From Pholiota molesta (lineage: Eukaryota; Basidiomycota; Agaricomycetes; Agaricales; Strophariaceae): a DNA stretch of 64,000 nucleotides. The translations under genes and the position numbers were made by a program. Shown here one piece after another: positions 22,165-31,575 of the stretch; positions within the stretch are counted from its first letter, which is position 1, and every line of letters starts with the position of its first letter. The stretch is taken from NCBI GenBank assembly GCA_014925825.1, contig JACGCK010000094.1:115423-179422 (forward strand), read 5' to 3'. The notes under the pieces are model-generated. The model was not told the DNA's origin, made no database searches, and worked only from the letters and a program-made list of their open reading frames with translations.

Positions 22165-24179
22165 TTACAATCGTTTCCGCTTGCTACCAGCCTTTGGAGC
22201 CTCCTTCTTTTCTGCCTCCTCCTTTTCTGCCTTTGTATATGTTTTCTTTATTTCTGCTCTTGTCTTCCTTGCCCGTCTCCGTGCGCGCCCAACTTTTTGG
22301 AGGCGGATCGGACCATGATAGGCTTTCCTGTTTATGGCTTGATCCTTTTTTGTTACACCACCCTTCAGAGTCAGTGATGTGTGATTTGCACTGACGAAGA
22401 CCCGAAAGCTGTAAGGCCCAAGAGTGTTTGCATTATGGTCATCCAAGACATCAGAAGTCATGAATTTAAGATGGTTAACAGGCCACCAGTTAAGCCGTCC
22501 AGGGTCAAACTTGCATGCTAGTGGCGTGTAGGCTTTGATGTTCTTGTCCGATGCCGTTGGTCCTGGTCGTAGCTCCATTCGGCGCATGCGAATTGCAACT
22601 GTGTTTGCGCCGGGGGGAGGCCCTTTCATATACTCTGGAGACAATTTTTCATCTTCTTCGGCAACTAAAATAAATGAAAATCAATGAAAAATTGATCCAC
22701 TCAACCACAATAAGCTTACTTACGAAGGGGTATGCCATCAGGCTCCATCTTTGCTCTATCATTGAAAAGCTGAATCAAGCCCAACTTCTCGATCTCCTTC
22801 CACCGATCCTCATGGATGCGAATTACCCGTCTTCGGTATGTCGTGATATGTTGAACATAATGTTTATGGGCTTCACCATTGAAGAAGAAGGGCTTCGGGC
22901 CAGAAACATAAGATAGCTTAGTTATACTCTGAGGCGAGTGGATTAGGTCAAAGCGCCCTTGCTGGTAGTTAAAGACAGCGGCTTCGAATCGAGTCCAGAG
23001 ATCATCAAGCCTACAGACATCGTAAGTGCTTGTGTTCGGCAGCATGAGTGCCTCGTAAAGCATGTCGCAGGTTTCCTGAGCCCCATACCCATTAAAGATC
23101 ATTTGGTTGTCCTTCACCGTGAGGAAGATAGGCTTCCCAAGGGAGATAGGGAGGCCCTTAGGCTCCTTCTTAGCGTTTTTCCTGGACTCGTTGGACTCTT
23201 CCCACTGCTTTCCCTTTGCCAGGATGGACTTGCGCCACTGGTGCAGCCCTGAAATAGCCAAATCCTTTTCAAAGATCAGACTTGGCCCATGACTGACACT
23301 CCAGATGTAGGGCCATATCTGTGGGTGGAGTGAATAGACCAGTCAATGGTTTTAAGTTTTAATATGCACTTACTGATGATCCCGGTTCCAGGTCCTCGCG
23401 CGTCACTGGTCGTCGCAGGCGAAGGACATGCATCGTCATAAGGACGTTGTGGTCAACAAAGATCCATGTCCAGTCCTCACACATATATGCGAACAGGATA
23501 CGAATGTATCCTGGTGTTCCCTTTGGGCCAAACCAGTGTTTCCGGGGGATTTTGAACATATATGATTTGTTCCCTCGCGCCTCAAATCCTTCTGCGATGA
23601 TGTCGTTGTACACAGGTGTTGGAATCCATAGGCCGTGACCTTCAACGCCTAGGCTGAAACGAAATATGTAGCAGTTGATTCCCATGATGATCTCTTTGCC
23701 GCGTCGCTGAGGAATCATTGAACCAGTGATGTTCAACTCGTTTATTGTCCTAACCTCGCCAGAGAAAGGAGGAGCTGTAGAGGTCTAGGTGAAGGGCATC
23801 AGAAACATCTACAACTGCAAAGTAATGTATACCTTAGGTTTGGAGGTTTTATCAGAAACAACCTTTGGGCAAGAATTACAGGTCTCATTTTCATAGTCTG
23901 GAAAGGCCTCAAATATTGGGTCCTTGGGACTTGGGGTATGCAGGGTGAGTTTCTTCCTCCGTTTCCCCATATCGTTTGCGAGGGTTATGCCATTACACGG
24001 AATGGTGACACATCCTACATATGTGTGAATTCTCAGAAATGGCATTGAGAGGCAGAAAACAGACCTGTCATGGCGGCAGCCATCTCAAGCTTCTTCGCTG
24101 GGCTTCGACGCGACTGGTGGACATGGTAGGGCTTCGCGAGTTCTTTGTATGTCTGTTCGTAGACACCGAATTCAGGCAT
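22165..24179 (-). CDS. Uncharacterised 600-aa protein
   Basis: Five exons (24065-24179, 23833-24014, 23374-23784, 22724-23318, 22165-22664) join in frame to 601 codons with no stop; all introns are short GT-AG. The start ATG begins MPEFGVYEQTYKEL. The middle is rich in aromatic residues (CEDWTWIFVDHN, ARGNKSYMFKIPRKHWFG), and the C-terminus (ARRRARKTRAEIKKTYTKAE) is strongly basic with a likely nuclear localisation signal ending SKRKRL. No domain or catalytic motif recognised. It sits immediately downstream of the Spt5-like gene on the same strand. Its first bases were included in the tandem duplication. It is one of the few intact genes in the window. Confidence 0.7.
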
Positions 24180-25148
24180 AGTAGTATGAGGTCAAGGTGA
24201 CTTCAGTGATGTGACGACGCGACCAACCTGAAAAATATATAGACTCCGGTGCTTGATTAAAGGAGCTGCACAATTTCCGTTTCGGGAAAGCGCCCCTAAC
24301 GAGATACCGAGACACTAATTCAGTGCATTGCGGTAGGATTTGGCGGATAATATTTAGTGAGTCCCCTCGCGCACAGTATTAGACATGCCTTTGAGAGTTA
24401 CAACAATTTCCATTCGAGAGGTACAAGCTGGGCACTAACTCTCCTTTGGGACTTAGCACATTTCGCGGCGAACGTAGGTCACGTGCACGTGACGGTTATC
24501 TCCACAGATTGATTGGGCTGAGTCTCCTGCAGCGGGCAACTGATTATTAGAGGCGCTATGGCGGCCAATGTTCAATTCGACCTAACTTCCTTGTTGATGC
24601 TTCTCATCTACTTGAAGGCAAGTCATTGGCAGCCAGCTAGATTCAACAGGCACTTAACTTGATTTTCTGGTAGGACGACACCTTCCAGCAAACTTTAAAT
24701 CCACGGGAGGATTTCTTGGACTACAAACTTCTGCTAGGAAGTCTAGGTTTTGAGCAGGGGCAGCCTATCGAGTTCTTTGACTCCAAAAGTGACACTTGGA
24801 GGGTCTCTGGAGTTGGAAGCATCTCGCGGCTGGAAACCACCTTGCGCTTTCAGTGCGCTATGCCAATTAAGTAGTGATACATTCAAAAATATACATGATC
24901 GTAAAGATAACATCTTATGTACACATAAAAATGCAGCTTCGAAGCCCTAAGCAAAGAAATATAAAGAAATTATTTGAGTTAGAGAATATTGACGCAACAA
25001 AAGACAAACCTCTAATTTCCTGATTTGAATCGCTGGCGTCTCTCTTTCATGACATTTTTGTTGAGTTTTTTATCCTCCGGAGACTCAACTGCTTTGCATA
25101 GATAGTCAGGCGAGAGCATCAGCTCTTCGCCAGTGAGGGTATCCACTG
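24164..25148. repeat. Tandem duplicate, right copy
   Basis: Partner of 20962-22135. The two copies bracket the 600-aa gene, so one event duplicated a ~3-kb unit and later loss removed part of it. Confidence 0.85.
24285..24495 (+). repeat. 220-bp module M, copy 3 (with palindrome 24478-24493)
   Basis: Same landmarks as the other three copies. It lies just upstream of the start of the 600-aa gene (24179, minus), so it may act as part of that gene's promoter. Confidence 0.75.
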
Positions 25149-26020
25149 CCTTTGGTACATGATGGACCACCGCCAAAATGATCTTCGCTCCATTAGCTCG
25201 ATTGAGGTGATTGATGCGTCGTACATATTTGCCGCATTCATCACCTTGAATGACTATGAGAAGTCCTTGGTCATTCGTCGCGCTGGGATGTTTGGGGCGC
25301 ACCCAACCTGGATCCAGTAAAATGGTCCTATGGTACTTTGTATAGAATAGGCCGAGCCGTCCATCCTCACTGTGTTTGATATGCACATCTACAAATTTGT
25401 TGTCATACTCTTGGCCGTTATTGAGAATGACCTCAAGTGTTACACCGACGAGTTGTGGTTTTAGTAAAACGTGTTGAGGCATGGCCTGACTAACGGGCGC
25501 CGAAGCTATGTACGATGAGGGGTCCCAGGCAGGTGTTGATGAGCTGCTCTCCATTGGCATTGGGGTTGAGCTTCCGGTTGGTATGGGTGACTGGGAGGGC
25601 TCGGAGCCCAACGCCGCCTGCAATGAAGCCACCCAGGTCGATGTCGATGAGGGCATTGCTGTAGCGCTTGGGGTTGGTTTGGGCATGCGGCGGGGTTCAC
25701 GCAAGTTGAAATACTTCTTGAGAGGTAGAAACGTTCTATGAACATACCGTTGCAAATTAGCGCCTCTAAAATTATATGGAGTTACTCACTTCGTTTCAAC
25801 CACGTCGTCACAGCCAAGAGTGATCATGGAGAAGGGATTACTGGGATTATAACGAGAAAGTTGGACGTGTATCCTTGTCTCGGTCGAATCCTCAAGTACA
25901 GCACTTATCACTGCCGGTTCGCCTTTGCGTCCATGTCCTACTTTTGCAATCGTGATTTCTGTGCCGCACCAAGGATGGGTGTACATCTTTTTGATTGGGA
26001 TATTCACAGGTGTAGTTCCG

Positions 26021-26029
26021 TGCGCAAAG
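26021..26029. repeat. Target-site duplicate, left (9 bp)
   Basis: TGCGCAAAG, repeated at 28277-28285. Removing one copy plus the insert restores the Spt5-like frame as PFHFAHGTTPVNIP. Confidence 0.88.
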
Positions 26030-26360
26030 CTGAAACATCACGAAAAACGCCTTTGCGCTAGAGCCAAGCCAGGTAAGCCAGGTATATGCCAGAGACACTA
26101 GAGCATGCCAAAGTACTCCAAAGCAGCCTAGCATGCTCTCAGAGTGCCTTTAGTTTTACTTTCTATGCAAATGAGTTCTGAGGTCCATACTTAGTTGCTC
26201 AGAGATCAGTAATCCCTTTAGCCCTTACTTTCCAATGTACGAACATTTCCCAAAGCTTAGAAAGTGTAGAAGGTGGGAAAATTACACCGAAAGTACTTTC
26301 AGCTTGCCAGGCAATTCTCACGCCCCCTGACGCGACCTTGGAAAAATAGTGCACTGAACA

Positions 26361-26423
26361 AGATTCGAACAAATGACATCACGTGCAATGTACCAAGAAC
26401 AAGGCGCGTTACCAACTAAGCCA
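26361..26423 (-). ncRNA. tRNA-derived (SINE-like) A and B boxes
   Basis: On the minus strand TGGCTTAGTTGG (26412-26423) fits the A-box consensus TRGCNNAGYNGG exactly and TGTTCGAATCT (26361-26371) fits the B box GGTTCGANTCC at nine of eleven sites. The acceptor stem does not pair, so this is not a working tRNA but a tRNA-derived relic, perhaps a SINE head. Confidence 0.4.
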
Positions 26424-26539
26424 TAGGTCTGTTAAACATGTGCAAATTATGTCTCTATGTTATTAATGGCATGGTGCGCGGGACTTAGAACAATTTCCAA
26501 GTCCAAGTCCTTTCCTTTCTTCGCTTCTACAACTCGCCC

Positions 26540-27900
26540 CCCCGCCCCCAACTCGTTTCCAGGATGACAACACGGATGCCACCGCCAGCGACAACGCCCG
26601 TAACGACGTGAACGACAATGCGAATGACGATGACGGGGATTGGTGATGATGGCGTGGGGGACGTCGACGTGGATGTCCACGTCAGGAGAGGCACGAGGTA
26701 AGTCGCCTCCTCATCCTTCCAGTCAACTTACCATGCATTGCAGGCAGAGTCAGCGCTGGGACACGCGCCACGTCACCACCGATAGGTCACCACGCACATC
26801 ACCCATGACGACCGAACTACGGGGCGGCACACGCTGGCGCCAGCCCCTTGACCGCCGACCACCACCTGTGCCATCACATCCGCCAGTTCGCCGTTCCCCC
26901 CTGGGCCTCTCCTCTCGCCGCCGCTCTCCTTCTCCCGCTGCCACTCCCTCTCGCCGCATGCCCCTCCCATCCAACGAGGGTTGTGCACCGGCAATGCGAT
27001 ATCGGTGGCACATGCCACATCACCACCCACATCACCGCCTCCCTCTCACCGTGTGCCCCTCCCCTCCAACGAGGGATGTGGGCCAGCTGTCCAACTTGAC
27101 ACGATGTCGGCGAAACCACTGACGCCGACAACGACCCAACTACGGGCAACAGCGTACACTGGCACTGCGCCACGTCACCGCCGTCACCGCCGCCCTCCTC
27201 TCCCCGCTGCTGCCTCCCTCTCGGCGCGTGCCCCTCCCCTCCAATGAGGGATGTGGGCCGGCCATTCAACCCAACGCGATGTCGGCAGTGCCCGCCACAT
27301 CACCGCCCACAGCGCATATACCCGCACCCCCGTAATTGACATAGCCCTCAACATGCACCCGTGCCCGGGCTCACAACGGACAACGACGGTGGCTTGCGAC
27401 AGGGTGGCAAATGACAGGGGCTCCGATGGACGGGCGACGACAACGGTGGAGGCGCACGCCAACGCGGAGCATGAGGGCGGCATGCGCACAACGGCGGAGC
27501 ATGAGGGCGGTGTGCGCACAATGGTGGAGGAGGATGACAGCGGACGCAGCGAGGGCGGCGGATGCAGCGGATGCAGCGAGGGCGGCAGATGCAGCGGACG
27601 CAGCGAGGGCCACAGATGCAGCGGACGCAGGAGGAGGGCGGAGCAACGAGGGTGGTGGAGGTGGAGCGCGAGGACGGCGGATGCAGCGAGGACGGCAGAC
27701 GCGTGAGGACTGCAGATGCGCGAGGGCGGCGGATGCACACTATACGGTGGAGGTTGCGGACAACGGGGGAGGCACACAGCGGACGGGCTACGATAACGGA
27801 TGGCGGCAGCGCACGACACCGGCGGAGCACGACGGTACATTATGGCGGCGGACGTGCATGATGACGGACGGACACGCACAATGGGCGGTGGCATATAATG
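26540..27900. repeat. GC-rich tandem-repeat block
   Basis: Contains three copies of a unit with TGCCCCTCCCMTCCAACGAG (near 26957, 27053 and 27229) and a run of ~27-bp units (GCAGCGAGGGCGGC, 27545-27640). Every frame on both strands stays open by composition and gives Ala/Asp/Arg or Pro/Leu/His repeats, so the long open frames here are not evidence of genes. Confidence 0.7.
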
Positions 27901-28276
27901 ACGGATAGATAGTGTAGATTAAGTAGTGCATAGAATAATAAGTATTATACTTATGTAGAATAATACAATTCATTTTACTATTACATTCAATTGTTATCTA
28001 AGCAAAGCATCAAAGACAAGGATAGAAAGACTTCATCTGAAAGAAACCAAGGATACTTCCAAAGAATTTTCAAAGACTCCCCAAAGACTCCCTAAGGACT
28101 CCCAGAGACATCCAGAGCCACCTGGGTAAATCATATCAATGATAACGTATCTCTAGAGATCTTTTTGTCTCTGAGGTCTTTCAGTGCTCTTGGTGTCTCT
28201 AGGTGTCTTTTAGAGATACCTACATTTCTCCAGAGATATTATCGTTTTTCGTGATGAAGGCGATTCCGTACTTTCC

Positions 28277-28285
28277 TGCGCAAAG
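28277..28285. repeat. Target-site duplicate, right (9 bp)
   Basis: TGCGCAAAG, identical to 26021-26029. Confidence 0.88.
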
Positions 28286-30024
28286 TGAAAAGGCACATTT
28301 GTAATGTGCAAACGGTTGAGCTGAATCATTATGCCCTGAGAAAGAGTCGATGAGAGGCACTTATGAGATGAGATTTAGCTGCTTACATCAATGGGGCCGT
28401 CATGGTCTGGATTTGGGACTTTATCGCAGACTCTCGCTTCATCTCCCTCCAATGCGATCACCCATCCTTCATACCCATGTCTAGATCCATTCAACACCTT
28501 CACAAAATCACCAACGTTTATCTCCTTCCGAAGATTGTACCAACTGACGACATCCATTGCTTTATTATTGTACTCCACTTGAACATATCGCCGCTCCGCC
28601 TTGAGGATGATGCCGAGTTTCTTTGAAGGACCCACAATGACTTTCTCGCCTTCAAAAAAAATCCATTCCTGCGGCCGTGGTCTTTCCTTCAAGTCAATGT
28701 GCTCGATATCCCTAAGCGCTTCTGCAAACAGCTTTGATAGACTCCATGGCATCTCGAATACATCAACGTCCAGCGCGGAGAAGTCAAACCATTTGAAAAG
28801 AAGACCGTTTGAGAACTTGAGGCGGCCTACAAAGTAATGTCTATCCTGGGCATTGTATCGAACGCGTGTGTTTGGAATTGGTTCTTCAGGTATGAAGAGC
28901 TTCGGTGGGTTTCGAACAGAAAGTACGTCTCGTTTGCGCTTTTGATTTCCCATGTCCTTCCCGTCGGCGGTATTGCCTACGTCGTCTGTGGGCTTGGCTT
29001 TCCTCTTTCCTTTCAGATCATGGTACGACAGGCGGGGACGATAAGAACATTCACCCCGCAAGGTTGAACGTCGGAAACAAGTCCGATATCGCCCTTGTAC
29101 AGGCCTTTACGAATCCGTACCCATTGATTTGCAATGATAGATCTATTGTCTTTCGGAGGACATAATAGTCTAGGGCGTTCGTTGAGAGGTATTAGTTGGT
29201 ACACAAGCCCTTGACGTGTCCTATGGATTCCAGCTGTCTTTTGGAGGAGTTCGGTGAGGTGCTTGTTCATTTTGCATTCAAGGTATATGTAGCCTCGTAA
29301 ATGGCTCGGCGCGAATGCCGAACGCAGTTCGTATTTCGACAACGCATCCGGATTCAACATAACCAGCATACGCATGAGGTTAAAGACGATGTTCTCTTCA
29401 GCGCCAGGCTACAGAAACATAAGCTCCGCATATTCGATCATCAAGCCAGTGGTGAAGGACTTACTCTGCATGCGACCCGGAAGAGAGGGGCGTCATCCAC
29501 AGTTGGTTCGCGCATAATTCTATCCATTCTCTCCAAGTTCTGGCTATCCATCCTCCCCACATTCTTGGCCAGCTGGTCTTCCAGCTCCTTGTCCATCTGC
29601 TGGTCCATCTCCTCCTCATCCCTTCTTGGTCTATAGGGATTTGTCCTGCCTTGCGCGTTCCTACGGACTTTGGCAAGAAGAGCATCGAAAGCCGCTGATG
29701 ATTCATCTTCCTCTTCTTCAAAATCGTCCTCCACAAACACTGGAGACACATTCAATTCTTCTTCATCGCACAGTTCTTCATCATTGATGAACATCTCTAG
29801 ATAACGTTCAAGTTAGCAAGGTAGGGATTCACATTATCATAATAACGCACCCAGTCTTTCCAGTTCCTCCTCCCCATCTGTATCAATGTCTTCCTCATCA
29901 TCAACCGCCGCCTCGAGATCCAGGTACTGTTCATAATCTTTTTGTCTCTAGAAATCTTTCGTTATAACTTTCTGAAAGCGAGTCGTTGCATAACATACGC
30001 GGGTCATTTTGTATCTGTCTTTAA

Positions 30025-30290
30025 AGCCTGTCAGAATGTGAATTAGGATTGGTTTAACGTGAACGACCGCCCAGCCTATGGGCGACAGCTCTGTAATTTG
30101 TCATATGTTCACAACATCTTTGTCCTTCATTCAATTTCCTCCGAGTCGTTTCATCTTTCGCTTTACTCAACGCACAAGAGCGAGCAATTTATTTGTTTTG
30201 ATCACACGTCTACATACTGTAAAGTAAGCACTTACTGGACCTGACCAAAGCGTACTTAGCGACGCGAACTTGTAATTGTAATCTACTCTT
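30025..30290. repeat. 5' flank of the Spt5-like gene, also found twice elsewhere
   Basis: Just upstream of the start codon at 30007. Closely matches 45840-46065 and 47045-47275 (landmarks GAACGACCGCCCAGCCTATG and ACATCTACATACTGTAAAG). At those two places no Spt5-like coding sequence follows, so the promoter region has been copied without the gene. Confidence 0.75.
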
Positions 30291-30700
30291 AACTGGGTGG
30301 GATGGTGGTGAGGCAAGAGAAAGAGAAAGCGTGAGATACTATCTTGGGTCCTGTTGATAAAGGGCAACTTTTGGCCATCAGATTACCATGTGATCTTCAA
30401 TAGGCCGCGGTGGGCAGAGTGGTGCACGTGACAAACTGCGGGCGAAATTCTGGCGCATACCAACTGGGCCTCGCTATCTTCACACGCTTTCTCTCTTCTC
30501 GTCATACCACCACCATATATGCTCCTGGGTGGGTGGCACTGTGGAATTGAATGTACGGTGTATACTAGTTTCATAAATACATACATAGACTAAATAGTGT
30601 TCTTTCAATCGTTATTGTGTACAGGACCAAAAAAAAAAAGAAGTCAGAAGTCTCGACAATCCCATATGTTCAAGTTTGCGCTTTAATATTGGGCGCTTAT
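30291..30700 (+). repeat. Repeat X, copy B, first part
   Basis: Nearly identical to 47285-47705. It ends in CTTAT (30696-30700), the left target duplicate of the Ty3/gypsy element. Confidence 0.85.
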
Positions 30701-30882
30701 TGGAAACCCAACGTCGATTGACGTTGGGAAACACTAGATGAGGCTTACTCACACAGAACAGAATACGACCAGAGTGTATTTGTGTAAGGCAGAGCACAGT
30801 ATATGAGAGTTAGACGTAAGACGTGAAGAAGAGTAGAGTCCGTGAACGATAAGTATGTAGTGATCACATGACCGTGATTACA
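30701..30882 (-). repeat. 3' LTR, 182 bp
   Basis: Reads identically to 36324-36505. It carries a perfect inverted repeat CCCAACGTC/GACGTTGGG with a 4-nt loop at 30707-30728. Confidence 0.95.
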
Positions 30883-30899
30883 CCCTCCCCACCCCACAG
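30883..30899 (-). other. Polypurine tract
   Basis: Purine-rich GTGGGGTGGGGAGGG on the minus strand, abutting the 3' LTR; the expected primer for plus-strand DNA synthesis. Confidence 0.75.
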
Positions 30900-31053
30900 A
30901 ACGAAAATCACAACAAGCAGGAAAAAAAAATGAAAGAGCGAGGAAAGAGAAAGAATTACGACGTACAATGCACAGCACGGGTGCGTTAAAACCCTGTGGG
31001 AAAAAGCTACCGGCTGGCCGAAAGAGAATAAGAAAGATTAACTAAAAAAAATG

Positions 31054-31575
31054 CTAACCAATCCGCTTCCTGGCCAACCAGATGTCGAGCGCCTCGGTGT
31101 CTTTCAGTTCGGATGTTGGCAGCCAACGATTTTCTTCGGGGCCATAACCAACCCAGCGGACCAAGTAACGGTAGCCACGGCCAACACGACGTTCGTCGAT
31201 AATATCGCGGATCACATATTCGGCTTCGCCATTGTCCATAATGACGGGTGGGGGTTGAGCGAATTCACGCGAAGGGAACAACGAGGAGTCGTTTTCCACG
31301 TATGGGATGACATTGGAAGTATGGAACGTTGGGAAAATATTCGGGGAATTTGGTAGGTCCAATGTTACAGTCGAATGTTCTTCGTCAATTGCAGTAACCG
31401 TGTAAGGACCATCGAAACGTGGCATGAATTTTGCCACACGGCCGTCTTTAGAAGATTTATACTCGCCACGCCGATGAAGCGTGGAAAGGCGAACACGATT
31501 TCCTATTGCAAAAGGGAATGTTAGCGAGCGGTTCTTGTTCGCCTGTGCGGCTTGTGGAAATCTTAGCGTTTAATA
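31054..31575 (-). CDS. Integrase C-terminus and chromodomain, separate frame
   Basis: Encodes the GPY/F-like module (AKFMPRFDGPYTVTAID) and a chromodomain (EYVIRDIIDERRVG, YLVRWVGYGPEENRWLP) ending at 31054. The aromatic-cage positions Y, W and W are all present. In chromoviruses this domain directs integration towards marked chromatin. It lies in the +1 frame relative to the main polyprotein; the overlap is about 31545-31575. A single extra base there is the simplest explanation, and no known slippery heptamer is visible. Confidence 0.85.

Larger units (their letters stand above)
26030..28276. mobile_element. 2.25-kb insertion with 9-bp target duplication (MULE-like, non-autonomous)
   Basis: Interrupts an exon of the Spt5-like gene and is flanked by exact 9-bp duplicates. 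Nine-base duplications are typical of Mutator-like elements. The ends share the inverted 14-mer CATCACGAAAAACG, 6 nt from the left end and 21 nt from the right end, so terminal repeats are short and offset. No transposase is visible. The inside holds a tRNA-like Pol III promoter near the left end, a GC-rich tandem-repeat block (about 26540-27900) and an AT-rich tail with repeated AGAGA/CCAGAGAC motifs (28060-28240). Confidence 0.75.
25012..30007 (-). pseudogene. Spt5-like transcription elongation factor gene, split
   Basis: The frame starts at 30007 (9-nt exon, intron, then DYEQYLDLEAAVDDEEDIDT) and runs through an acidic region (29465-29796), an NGN-like domain (RSAFAPSHLRGYIYLECKM, about 29300), KOW1 (QWVRIRKGLYKGDIGLVSDV, about 29110), a second KOW-like unit (about 28640) and KOW3 (VGDFVKVLNGSRHGYEGWV, about 28500). 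After intron 28336-28386 it resumes, is broken by an insertion at 26030-28276, and continues to a C-terminal region (GLLIVIQGDECGKYVRRINH) ending at 25012. Spt5 binds RNA polymerase II as a partner of Spt4. One base is missing in a C-run at 29034-29037, shifting the frame in KOW1. With the insertion this copy cannot make a full protein. It looks like a member of an expanded Spt5-like family, not the essential copy. Confidence 0.8.

Noticed and set aside
26640..27908. Many long open frames on both strands
   Set aside because: They follow from GC-rich tandem repeats; translations are Ala/Asp/Arg or Pro/Leu/His repeats with no domain or splice context.
31545..31575. Ty1-type programmed +1 frameshift signal
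   Set aside because: No CUU-AGG-C heptamer or similar slippery codon pair is found in the overlap, so a simple indel is preferred.
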